A DNA stretch of 8,894 nucleotides from Candidatus Omnitrophota bacterium (lineage in GTDB: Bacteria; Omnitrophota; Gorgyraeia; Aquiviventales; Aquiviventaceae). The position numbers and the translations under genes were made by a program. Location: positions 1 to 8,894 of the forward strand of contig JACQRB010000034.1 of assembly GCA_016206685.1 (NCBI GenBank). The letters run 5' to 3'. The notes under the pieces are model-generated. The model saw nothing but the letters and a program-made list of their open reading frames with translations. It made no database searches and was not told the DNA's origin. Every line of letters starts with the position of its first letter. Position 1 is the stretch's first letter. Shown piece by piece: positions 1 through 6,041 of this stretch.

Positions 1-493
1 GATGCAGCTGGTCCATCGGCACGTAGAGCCGGTCGCCGTCGGCGTATTCGAGGATGAGGGCCTCTGTCTCGCCCTGGCTGGTCGTGAGTTTCGCACGGCC
101 CACGAAGCGCCCGATGCCATGGTCCAGATGGACGGCCAAATCCCCTTCCTCAAGATCGAGGGTGGATTCAAAGGGCTCCTCCCCCGAGAGACGGGAGGCG
201 GACAGGCGCATGCGCAACTGGCGCGGCAAGACGACCACCATCGAGTGGCGGTCGAGCGTCTCCAACGTGGCGGGATTGAAGCTGCGCATCGAGGCGATGC
301 GCGAGCCGGCCAGCTCGATGCGCAGCGGGCACTCGAAGGTGGCGGGAAACACGTCCAGAATCCCGCCGCGCAGGGCGAGATCGCCCGGATCGGCGACCTG
401 AGACACCCGCTGGTAGCCGAAGTCCGTCAGCTGCTTCAGCGCATGCTCCAGATCCAGACGCTCACCGACATAGAAGCGCAGGTACTCCAGCAT
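1..493 (-). CDS. mfd: Transcription-repair coupling factor Mfd, short form (N-terminal part; continues beyond the window)
   Basis: Mfd removes RNA polymerase stalled at DNA lesions and recruits UvrA for nucleotide excision repair. About 164 residues are visible. Residues 1-90 resemble the UvrB domain-2-like module of Mfd, which contacts UvrA; the key stretch is LRGGILDVFP, followed by RIELAGSRIASMRSFNP and VVLPR. Residues about 112-164 are the start of the RNA-polymerase-interaction domain, with LEEGDLAVHLDHGIGRFVG and then LEYADGDRLYVPMDQLH. In canonical Mfd the module is preceded by a UvrB-1a/1b-like region and followed by roughly 250 more residues before this domain; both are absent here. 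An in-frame TGA lies two codons upstream of the ATG at 493, and argS ends 12 nt upstream, so no longer N-terminus is possible. No good Shine-Dalgarno is visible, so coupling to argS is likely. The helicase domains lie outside the window. Confidence 0.88.
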   Translation of the reverse strand, partial: MLEYLRFYVGERLDLEHALKQLTDFGYQRVSQVADPGDLALRGGILDVFPATFECPLRIELAGSRIASMRSFNPATLETLDRHSMVVVLPRQLRMRLSASRLSGEEPFESTLDLEEGDLAVHLDHGIGRFVGRAKLTTSQGETEALILEYADGDRLYVPMDQLH

Positions 494-504
494 CGCTCAT
501 GGCA

Positions 505-2169
505 CTACATATGCTTAGGCGCGCTGATCCCCAGCACCCCCAAGCCGTTGGCCAGCACCCAGCGCGTCGCCTCGATCAACGCCAGGCGCGAGCGCGACAA
601 CGCGACGTCGCCGGTGATGACCCGATGCCGGTCATAGAAGATGTGGAACTGCTCGGCCAACCGCTGCAGGTAGGTCGTCAGGCCGTGGGGCTCCAGCGCC
701 TGGCTGCATGCGGCGAGCACCATGGGAAACTGCAAGAGCTGCCGCATGAGCAGCCGCTCCTCAGGCGCCGTGAGCCGCTCAAGCGCCACCGGTCCCACCC
801 GTTTCCACCAGGGGAGCTGCCGGCGGGCGTAGCGCAGGATGCTCCAGATGCGCGCGTGGGCATACTGGACGTAGTAGACCGGGTTCTCGTTTGACCGGGA
901 CTTGGCCAGGTCCAAATCAAAGTCCAAGTGGCTCTCCATCGTGCGCATGAGGTAGAAGAAGCGCGTGGCATCCACCCCCACCTCATCGAGGATTTCCCGA
1001 AACGTCACGAATTCCCCCTGGCGCTTGGACATCGGCACCGGCTTGCCGTGGCGCGAGAGCGTGACCAGCTGCACGATCTTCACCGTCAGCCGCTCGGCTG
1101 GAAGCCCTAACGCGCTGACAGCGGCTTTGAGGCGCGCGATGTAGCCGTGATGATCCGGGCCCCAGAGGTTGATGAGCCGCGCATAGCCGCGCTGGAACTT
1201 CCATTGATGATAGGCGATATCCGGCGCGAGGTACGTCAGCTCCCCGGACTGCTTGCGCACGACGCGATCTTTGTCATCGCCGAATTTCGTCGAGGCGAAC
1301 CACGTCGCGCCGTCGGCCTGAAACAGATGCCCGCGGTCCTCGAGACGCTTCAGCGCAGCCTCAATCTTTCCAGAGGTACGCAAGTCCTTTTGACTCGTCC
1401 AGACATCGAAGCGTAGGCCGAAGCGCTCCAGGTCTTCTCTGATCCGCGCAAGCTGCTCGTCTTTTGCTCGCCGGGTAAACCACTCCACCGGCCGGTCGCG
1501 CAAAGAGTCCCCGTGTGCCTGCTTGAGCCGGCCGGCGCTGTCCATCACGTAGACGCCCTGGTAGCCTTCCTCCGGGATGGCTGCCTGCTGGCCGAGCTGC
1601 TGCAAGTAGCATGCGCGCTCCGACTGGCCAAGCAAGTCGATCTGATGACCTTCGTCATTCAGGTAGTATTCCTCGGTAACGCGGTGCCCCTGGCAGCGCA
1701 GGAGGCGCGCCAAGGCGTCGCCCACCGCCGCCTGACGGCCGTGGGCCACGCTCAAGGGGCCGGTCGGATTGGCGCTGACGAATTCCACCACGACGGCTCT
1801 GCCCCGCCCGAGACGGCTGGCCCCATAGCGCGGCTTCACCCGGCGGATGTGGCGCAGCACGCCAAGGAGGGCGCCCTGCGAGAGGATCAGGTTCACGAAT
1901 CCGCTCTTCGCCTCAAAGCGATCCACGACCAGGCGAAGCGAGGAGGCGCGCACCTCCTCTTGCAGCAGCTCCACCAGGCGCTGCGCCACCTGCGCAGGAG
2001 CCTGGCGCTGCTTCGCGGCCAGGTGAAAGGCCACCGGGCAGGAGAGATCCCCGAAGGAGGGATCCTTGGGGATCTCCCATCGCAGGGCGTCCCTCGGCGG
2101 GCCGGCCTCAAGCCGTGCGACCGCTTGCCGCAGACACTCGTTCAGCACGTCATTGAGATAGGGACGCAT
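505..2169 (-). CDS. argS: Arginyl-tRNA synthetase (class I)
   Basis: This enzyme charges tRNA-Arg with arginine using ATP in the cytoplasm. The 554 residues match the usual ArgS length. An N-terminal Arg-tRNA-synthetase additional domain covers about residues 1-95. The Rossmann catalytic core includes SANPTGPLSVAHGRQAA (132-148) and the ATP-site loop PMSKRQGEFVT (379-389). The C-terminal DALR anticodon-binding domain begins near NPVYYVQYAHAR (429-440) and ends in the family-typical GLGVLGISAPKHM. The HIGH signature is degenerate: it reads SVAH at 140-143, with the first His and the Gly replaced. The start at 2169 gives a normal N-terminus, although no strong Shine-Dalgarno precedes it. A small GC hairpin (2188-2204) lies in the 54-nt gap after rsfS. 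The gene belongs to the DUF5679-rsfS-argS-mfd unit. Confidence 0.96.
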   Translation of the reverse strand: MRPYLNDVLNECLRQAVARLEAGPPRDALRWEIPKDPSFGDLSCPVAFHLAAKQRQAPAQVAQRLVELLQEEVRASSLRLVVDRFEAKSGFVNLILSQGALLGVLRHIRRVKPRYGASRLGRGRAVVVEFVSANPTGPLSVAHGRQAAVGDALARLLRCQGHRVTEEYYLNDEGHQIDLLGQSERACYLQQLGQQAAIPEEGYQGVYVMDSAGRLKQAHGDSLRDRPVEWFTRRAKDEQLARIREDLERFGLRFDVWTSQKDLRTSGKIEAALKRLEDRGHLFQADGATWFASTKFGDDKDRVVRKQSGELTYLAPDIAYHQWKFQRGYARLINLWGPDHHGYIARLKAAVSALGLPAERLTVKIVQLVTLSRHGKPVPMSKRQGEFVTFREILDEVGVDATRFFYLMRTMESHLDFDLDLAKSRSNENPVYYVQYAHARIWSILRYARRQLPWWKRVGPVALERLTAPEERLLMRQLLQFPMVLAACSQALEPHGLTTYLQRLAEQFHIFYDRHRVITGDVALSRSRLALIEATRWVLANGLGVLGISAPKHM

Positions 2170-2223
2170 GGCTCGATGGTCATGAAGCCGTTGAGGCCCA
2201 ACGGCGGGGGTTGTTCAGGACGG

Positions 2224-2610
2224 CTATGACGTGATGGAGGTGCGGGGGGCGTCTCCCCACAGCCGTTCCAATTGGTAAAACTGACGGGCGGGCGGGGTAA
2301 ACAGATGCACGACGAATGCGCCGCAATCCATCACGACCCACGACAGCCCATCCCACGAGTCGGGGTGCGCCGCGGCGCGCATGCGCAGCGCCTCCCTCCC
2401 TTCCACATGCCACACGCGCTGCCCGAGGCGCTTGAGATCCGTCTCCACCGACTCGATGATGGCCCGCATCTGCCGCTGACTCGCGACCGTGGCCAGGACA
2501 AAAAAATCGGCCACGCTCGACAGCCGCCTGAGATCCAAGAGGATCACGTCCTCGGCGTGCTTGTTGAGGGCGGCCTGTGCGGCAATGACGGCGCTGGGTT
2601 TACTCTCGAT
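2224..2610 (-). CDS. rsfS: Ribosomal silencing factor RsfS (DUF143), apparently starting at ATC
   Basis: RsfS binds ribosomal protein uL14 on the large subunit and blocks subunit joining when nutrients are low. The family core is complete: ILLDLRRLSSVADFFVLATV, then SQRQMRAIIESVE, HVEG, and the C-terminal SWVVMDCGAFVVHLF with RQFYQLERLWGDAP. The first in-frame conventional start is GTG at 2547, but it falls inside the first beta strand and would remove the N-terminal helix present in homologues. Upstream, the same frame reads ESKPSAVIAAQAALNKHAED, as expected for that helix, back to a TGA. It contains no ATG, GTG or TTG. An ATC at 2610-2608 is preceded at a 6-nt spacing by aggggtga (2617-2624), a good Shine-Dalgarno, so I take it as the start (128 aa). 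The alternatives are a sequencing error at this codon or a truncated 107-aa product from 2547. nadD is often adjacent in other genomes; here two genes intervene. Confidence 0.9.
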   Translation of the reverse strand: MESKPSAVIAAQAALNKHAEDVILLDLRRLSSVADFFVLATVASQRQMRAIIESVETDLKRLGQRVWHVEGREALRMRAAAHPDSWDGLSWVVMDCGAFVVHLFTPPARQFYQLERLWGDAPRTSITS

Positions 2611-2642
2611 GCGCGCTCACCCCTACTGCGACGCGAAACGTC

Positions 2643-2786
2643 TTAGGACGTTGCGAGAATCCGGTACAACCCGGTTCCGCAGTCCGGACAGCGGCCTTTC
2701 ATGGCCGAGCGCCCATTCTTCATCTTCACCTTCTGGGGGTCCTTGATTTCTTTCTTCCCCTTGCACTTCACGCAATAGGCGTCCAT
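2643..2786 (-). CDS. Small DUF5679-type zinc-ribbon protein (47 aa)
   Basis: The product is 47 residues and has two cysteine pairs: CVKC at residues 5-8 and CPDC at 33-36. These are spaced like a single zinc ribbon. The lysine-rich middle (KDPQKVKMKNGRSAMKG) and the closing CGTGLYRI match my memory of DUF5679, a family of unknown function; no database check was possible. The ATG at 2786 is preceded at 4 nt by a consensus aggagg (2791-2796), which decides this start over longer in-frame readings. It is the first gene after a near-consensus promoter (2879-2907) and lies 32 nt before rsfS, so it probably leads the rsfS-argS-mfd transcript. A nucleic-acid or ribosome-associated role is only inferred from the zinc ribbon, basic character and neighbours. 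Confidence 0.82.
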   Translation of the reverse strand: MDAYCVKCKGKKEIKDPQKVKMKNGRSAMKGRCPDCGTGLYRILATS

Positions 2787-2878
2787 CCGTCCTCCTGTTT
2801 CCTCCACCGTCCTGCTCCACCTGACCAGTTGCCACAATCTGGTTTTTCGTTCCGCCGAGTTCACGCTCCAAGGGGTTT

Positions 2879-2907
2879 AGCCTAGCAGGGGCCGCGCACC
2901 CTGTCAA
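2879..2907 (-). promoter_or_regulatory. Sigma70-type promoter for the DUF5679-rsfS-argS-mfd unit
   Basis: On the minus strand a perfect TTGACA (2907-2902) is followed after exactly 17 nt by TAGGCT (2884-2879), which keeps the key T, A and final T of a -10 box. It starts just after the AT-rich palindrome that ends the preceding gene and about 90 nt before the DUF5679 ATG. Transcription would begin near 2872, leaving a leader of about 85 nt in which I see no clear further structure. The sequence match is seen directly; promoter activity is inferred. Confidence 0.68.
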
Positions 2908-2913
2908 CTCGCA

Positions 2914-2983
2914 AACCTAAAAACGGAAAAACCGAAAGACTGAAAAACGTTTTTCGGTGTTTAGGTGTTTCGGTTTTTTGGTT
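2914..2983. repeat. AT-rich palindromic element, copy A (probable terminator)
   Basis: This is a 70-bp near-palindrome with its axis between 2948 and 2949. The central gaaaaacgtttttc is perfect, and the arms continue in register for 35 nt with only a few mismatches and no indels. It is built from iterated CCGAAAAA / TTTTTCGG units and is strikingly AT-rich against its surroundings. It overlaps the end of the CNNM gene, whose stop codon (2963-2961) and last seven or so codons lie inside it. The symmetric stem with T-rich stretches on either strand fits a bidirectional intrinsic terminator between the two transcription units. A related copy lies at 8489-8554. Confidence 0.8.
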
Positions 2984-3974
2984 CATTAGGAATCTCCTCA
3001 TGGAGCTCCCCCACGATTTCTTCAAGGAGATCCTCGAGCGTGACCAGCCCCAGGGTCGTCTGGCGGTCGCTGCGCACGATCGCGAGCTGGATTTTCATGC
3101 GCTGGAAATCGGCCAGCAGCTCCCCCACGCGCTTGGTTTCCGGCACCAGATACGCAGGCCGGACGAGATCCGGCAAGACAAAGAGCCCCCCGTGGCGCCA
3201 GACGGCCAACAGATCCCTGGCATAGATCACGCCTTCGATGTGATCGAGCGACCCGCGGTACACGAGGATGCGGGAGTGGCCTTCTTCGATGAAGGCGTCC
3301 AGCGCCGCGTCCGATGATTGCGCCATCTCCACGCCCACGATCTGCTCGCGCGGGATCATCACGTCCCGCACCAGCGTGTCGTCGAATTCGAAAATCCGAT
3401 GGAGCATCCGCAGCTCATGCTCGGCGACCACCCCCGCTTCCCGGCCCATCTCGATCATCACCTTCAGCTCTTCCTCCGTCACGATGGGCGAGCGCGGGAT
3501 GCGCCGCTCGCCGAGGGCGCGCATGATCAGGTGGCTCGTGGCGGTAAACCACCACACCAACGGGCGCATGAGGCCCAGGAAGGCCTGCAGAGGCCTGGCG
3601 ATGACCAGGGCCACGCGATCGGCATGGGCCGCGGCAAACAGCTTCGGGGTGATCTCGCCCACCACGAGCAGGATGAAGGTGACGGCGAACGTCGCGACCA
3701 GCGCTCCCCGCTGAACGCCGAACACGCTCACGCACACCATCGTCCCCAGGACCGAGATGGCGACGTTCACCAGGTTGTTGCTCACCAGGATGGCCGTGAT
3801 CAGGCGGTCCAACTGGGTCAACAGCCGATACACCACCTTGGCGGCGGGCGAGCCCCGCTGCATCAGATGCCGCAGGCGCACCTTGTTCACGGCCAGGTAG
3901 GCGGCTTCGGTCATCGAAAACAGCGCCGACAGGGCCAAGAGGGCCAGGAGGGCGATGACGAGCGGGGTGCTCAT
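2961..3974 (-). CDS. CNNM (DUF21) and CBS-pair membrane protein, CorB/HlyC-like
   Basis: This is an inner-membrane protein of the family often labelled hemolysin-like or CorB/CorC, and linked to magnesium and cation homeostasis. It has 337 residues. The N-terminal CNNM domain has hydrophobic segments at about 3-20, 60-82, 90-106 and 122-150, with the conserved SALFSMTEAAYLAVN (16-30) and VVGEITPKLFA (104-114). A cytosolic CBS pair follows at about 185-325, introduced by VTEEELKVMIEMG and containing VRDVMIPRE (202-210). It ends just after VTLEDLLEEIVGELHEE, so the C-terminal CorC_HlyC (transporter-associated) domain is missing. The ATG at 3974 is preceded by ggaggt at a 6-nt spacing. A TTG start at 4109 would add an unlikely hydrophilic leader encoded by the palindromic element. 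The final residues, about PKNRNT, are encoded by AT-rich palindrome A. The substrate cannot be told from sequence. Confidence 0.9.
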   Translation of the reverse strand: MSTPLVIALLALLALSALFSMTEAAYLAVNKVRLRHLMQRGSPAAKVVYRLLTQLDRLITAILVSNNLVNVAISVLGTMVCVSVFGVQRGALVATFAVTFILLVVGEITPKLFAAAHADRVALVIARPLQAFLGLMRPLVWWFTATSHLIMRALGERRIPRSPIVTEEELKVMIEMGREAGVVAEHELRMLHRIFEFDDTLVRDVMIPREQIVGVEMAQSSDAALDAFIEEGHSRILVYRGSLDHIEGVIYARDLLAVWRHGGLFVLPDLVRPAYLVPETKRVGELLADFQRMKIQLAIVRSDRQTTLGLVTLEDLLEEIVGELHEEIPNEPKNRNT

Positions 3975-4099
3975 CCCCCCACCTCCGAGGGCCTGCCTAC
4001 GGCAGGCCGTCGCACAACTGTGAGAAGACCAATCTGGTAAAACATGAGCTTTTCGGGAAGTGCGACCCCGCCTTCGGCGGGAATCGGAGGTGGGGGGAT
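3973..4099. repeat. Structured four-helix intergenic element between nadD and the CNNM gene
   Basis: A perfect 16-bp inverted repeat (3973-3988 with 4084-4099) encloses three further helices that tile the interior almost end to end. They are a hairpin of 8 bp with a 3-nt loop (3990-3997 / 4001-4008), a 7-bp stem (4009-4015 / 4060-4066) closing a 44-nt loop, and a hairpin of 6 bp with a 3-nt loop (4067-4072 / 4076-4081). Only G3989 and AA4082-4083 are unpaired at the junction. On the minus-strand RNA the 3' closing arm contains the CNNM Shine-Dalgarno ggaggt and reaches the start codon, while the 5' arm carries the complementary cacctcc. It could be a small non-autonomous palindromic repeat, a translational control element, or both. 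The geometry is seen directly; function is inferred. It fills nearly all of the 144-nt gap. Confidence 0.72.
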
Positions 4100-4118
4100 C
4101 ATGGCTCAACTGCGCGCA

Positions 4119-4763
4119 TCACGGACCGCCCGCATAGAGACGGCGGCGAAGGATGGCCTGCCGGACGGCGTCCGGCACGAGGTAGCGAATCGACCGTCCG
4201 CGGCGGATTCGGGCCCGGATCATGGAGGAGGAAATCTCCACCTGAGGGATCGTGATCGTCCGCATCCCCGGCAGGCGTCGTCCTTCGACTCGCTTCGCTC
4301 GCTCAGGACGACCCTGAGCAAGCCCCGCCGCATGGCGGGGCGCGTCGAAGGGTCGAAGCGGCCGCGTCGTGGGACGGGGCGCCACCACAAACGTGCACAA
4401 CCGGCGCAACTCCGCCATCCCATACCATGGCACCTGCAGCATATCGGAGCCCACGATCAGAAACAGATTCGCATGAGGATGGCGCGCACGAAGGAGCCGG
4501 ACGGTTCTGAGCGTATACGACACCCCGCCCAGCCGCAACTCGACATCCGAGGCCCGGAACGCCGGGTGCCCACGAATCGCCAAGCGCACCAGCGCCAGCC
4601 GTTGCGCACCGTCCAGGAGCTGCCGGGAAGGTTTGTGCGGCGGGATGGCGGTCGGAATGAACCAGACCTGATCCAGCGCGCATTGGTCCCGGGCGCATTC
4701 GGCGAGAATCACATGGCCCAGATGGATCGGATTGAACGTGCCGCCCAGAATCCCAAGTCGCAT
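4119..4763 (-). CDS. nadD: Nicotinate-nucleotide adenylyltransferase NadD with in-frame insert
   Basis: NadD joins nicotinate mononucleotide and ATP to give deamido-NAD in the cytoplasm. The 214 residues show the nucleotidyltransferase signature GGTFNPIHLGH (7-17), FIPTAIPPHK (35-44) for substrate binding, the central LIVGSDML (102-109) and the C-terminal ISSSMIRARI (177-186), followed by RSIRYLVPDAV. All catalytic motifs are intact. Residues about 138-161 (PFDAPRHAAGLAQGRPERAK and the following RVEG) are encoded by a palindromic repeat element at 4282-4351. They sit in the variable loop before the ISSSMIR motif, a region of differing length among homologues, so the enzyme is probably still active. 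The gene begins 12 nt after the proA stop, with a weak ggag close to the ATG, which suggests coupled translation with proBA. Confidence 0.94.
   Translation of the reverse strand: MRLGILGGTFNPIHLGHVILAECARDQCALDQVWFIPTAIPPHKPSRQLLDGAQRLALVRLAIRGHPAFRASDVELRLGGVSYTLRTVRLLRARHPHANLFLIVGSDMLQVPWYGMAELRRLCTFVVAPRPTTRPLRPFDAPRHAAGLAQGRPERAKRVEGRRLPGMRTITIPQVEISSSMIRARIRRGRSIRYLVPDAVRQAILRRRLYAGGP
4282..4351. repeat. Multi-stem palindromic repeat inserted within nadD
   Basis: The 70-bp element is bounded by the inverted repeat ccttcgac (4282-4289) and gtcgaagg (4344-4351). Inside are two perfect hairpins, gctcagg/cctgagc (4301-4307 / 4313-4319) and gccccgcc/ggcggggc (4322-4329 / 4334-4341). A short direct repeat gtcg flanks it at 4277-4280 and 4352-4355. 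These copies are 75 nt apart, exactly 25 codons, consistent with an in-frame insertion that duplicated its target, but gtcg also occurs inside the element, so this is only suggestive. Similar ccttcgac-bounded intergenic elements are familiar to me from GC-rich uncultured-bacterium genomes. Its presence in coding sequence recalls the Rickettsia palindromic elements. Confidence 0.8.
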
Positions 4764-4775
4764 GTCTCCGGCCTG

Positions 4776-6041
4776 CTATTCGCGCAGCTGGCCGTCCCCG
4801 AAGACGATGTACTTGTAGGTGGTGAGCTCTTCCAACCCCATCGGCCCGCGCGCATGCAGCTTATCGGTGCTGATGCCGATCTCCGCGCCCAAGCCGAATT
4901 GAAAACCGTCCGTAAAGCGGGTGGAGGCGTTGACGTAGACGCAGGCGGAGTCCACCTCGTGAAGAAAGCGCATCGCGCGCGCGTGATGGGTGGTCACGAT
5001 GGCATCGGAGTGCGCCGAGCCGTAGCGGCTGATGTGCTCGATCGCCTCATCCAGCGAGTCCACGATCTTCACCGAGAGGATCAGGTCCAGATACTCGGCG
5101 GACCAATCGCCTTCCGTCGCCGCCGTGAGGCCGCCCACCAGCGCGCGCGTGCGCTCGCAGCCGCGGATCTCGACCCCCGCCTGCTGGAGCTGCCGGACCA
5201 TCGGCGGCAACCATTGCGGGGCGACGCGCTGATGGACCAGGAGCGTCTCCATCGCGTTGCACGTCGCGGGGCGCTGGCACTTGGCGTTGAAGGCGATGCG
5301 CTGCGCCATGGCCAGATCCGCCGCGTCGTCCACATAGACATGGCACACCCCTTTGGCGTGCTTGATGACCGGGATCTTCGACGTCTCGACCACTTTGCGG
5401 ATCAGCGCCTCCCCCCCGCGGGGGATGATCACGTCAATGGCGTCATCCATCTGCAGCATCAGGTCCACGCCCGCGCGCTCGGGCGTGGGCAGGCAGCTCA
5501 CGGCCGCCGCCGGCAGGCCCGCGCGGCTGATGGCCCGCTGCAGGACGGTGGCGATGGCGCGGTTGGACTGAAACGCCTCCGCCCCGCCTCGCAGCACCAC
5601 GGCATTGCCGCTCTTCAGGCACAACGCGGCGCAGTCGCTGGTGACGTCCGGTCTGGACTCATAGATGATCCCGATGACGCCGAGGGGCACGCGCACTTTC
5701 TCGATCGAGAGACCATTGGGTCGCTTCCACTTCCGGATGACCTCCCCGACCGGATCCGGGAGCGCCGCCACCGCCTCGACCGACGCGACCATCTCCTCAA
5801 ACCGCTTCTCGTTGAGGATCAGCCGGTCCACCATCGCCGAGGGCAACCGGCTTTGACGAGCCGCTTCGACGTCGGCGGCATTGGCGGAGGCGATCTCCTG
5901 ACGCGCCGCGCGCAAGGAGTCCGCCATGGCCTTGAGGGCGGCGTGCTTCTGCTCCGTGGAGGCCTGGGCCAGTCGGCGGGCCGCCTGCTTGGCCTCGAGT
6001 GCCACTCGACGGATCGTCTCTCGAAGTGCCTGTTCGCTCAT
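4776..6041 (-). CDS. proA: Gamma-glutamyl phosphate reductase (glutamate-5-semialdehyde dehydrogenase)
   Basis: ProA reduces gamma-glutamyl phosphate with NADPH to glutamate-5-semialdehyde, the second step of proline synthesis. The 421 residues match the normal full length. Family motifs include VPLGVIGIIYESRPDVTSDC (118-137), LKSGNAVVLRGGAEA (142-156), IDVIIPRGG (202-210) and HAKGVCHVYVD (228-238). The active-site cysteine region is CQRPATCNAMETLLVH, with the catalytic Cys at 261. The C-terminus has the usual RFTDGFQFGLGAEIGIST and HARGPMGLEELTTYKY. I place the start at the ATG at 6041, which overlaps the proB stop as ATGA; the reading extended to 6074 only adds residues translated from inside proB. 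The 4-nt overlap implies translational coupling and matched synthesis of ProB and ProA, whose labile intermediate passes directly between them. Confidence 0.97.
   Translation of the reverse strand: MSEQALRETIRRVALEAKQAARRLAQASTEQKHAALKAMADSLRAARQEIASANAADVEAARQSRLPSAMVDRLILNEKRFEEMVASVEAVAALPDPVGEVIRKWKRPNGLSIEKVRVPLGVIGIIYESRPDVTSDCAALCLKSGNAVVLRGGAEAFQSNRAIATVLQRAISRAGLPAAAVSCLPTPERAGVDLMLQMDDAIDVIIPRGGEALIRKVVETSKIPVIKHAKGVCHVYVDDAADLAMAQRIAFNAKCQRPATCNAMETLLVHQRVAPQWLPPMVRQLQQAGVEIRGCERTRALVGGLTAATEGDWSAEYLDLILSVKIVDSLDEAIEHISRYGSAHSDAIVTTHHARAMRFLHEVDSACVYVNASTRFTDGFQFGLGAEIGISTDKLHARGPMGLEELTTYKYIVFGDGQLRE

Noticed and set aside
2188..2204. A small GC hairpin (ccgttg / caacgg) between rsfS and argS as a possible terminator.
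   Set aside because: The stem is only 6 bp and no T-run follows on the minus strand, so there is no support for termination. The 54-nt gap is more likely read through.
1513..2229. A plus-strand open frame of 238 codons opposite argS.
   Set aside because: It mirrors codon use on the opposite strand of argS, has no Shine-Dalgarno, and its protein sequence resembles no family.
3971..4102. A minus-strand reading frame of 43 codons (ATG at 4102) whose TGA overlaps the CNNM ATG as ATGA, like a coupled leader peptide.
   Set aside because: It lies almost exactly on the four-helix palindromic element, has no Shine-Dalgarno, and its proline/glycine-rich composition follows from the repeat. Coincidence is more likely than a coding leader.
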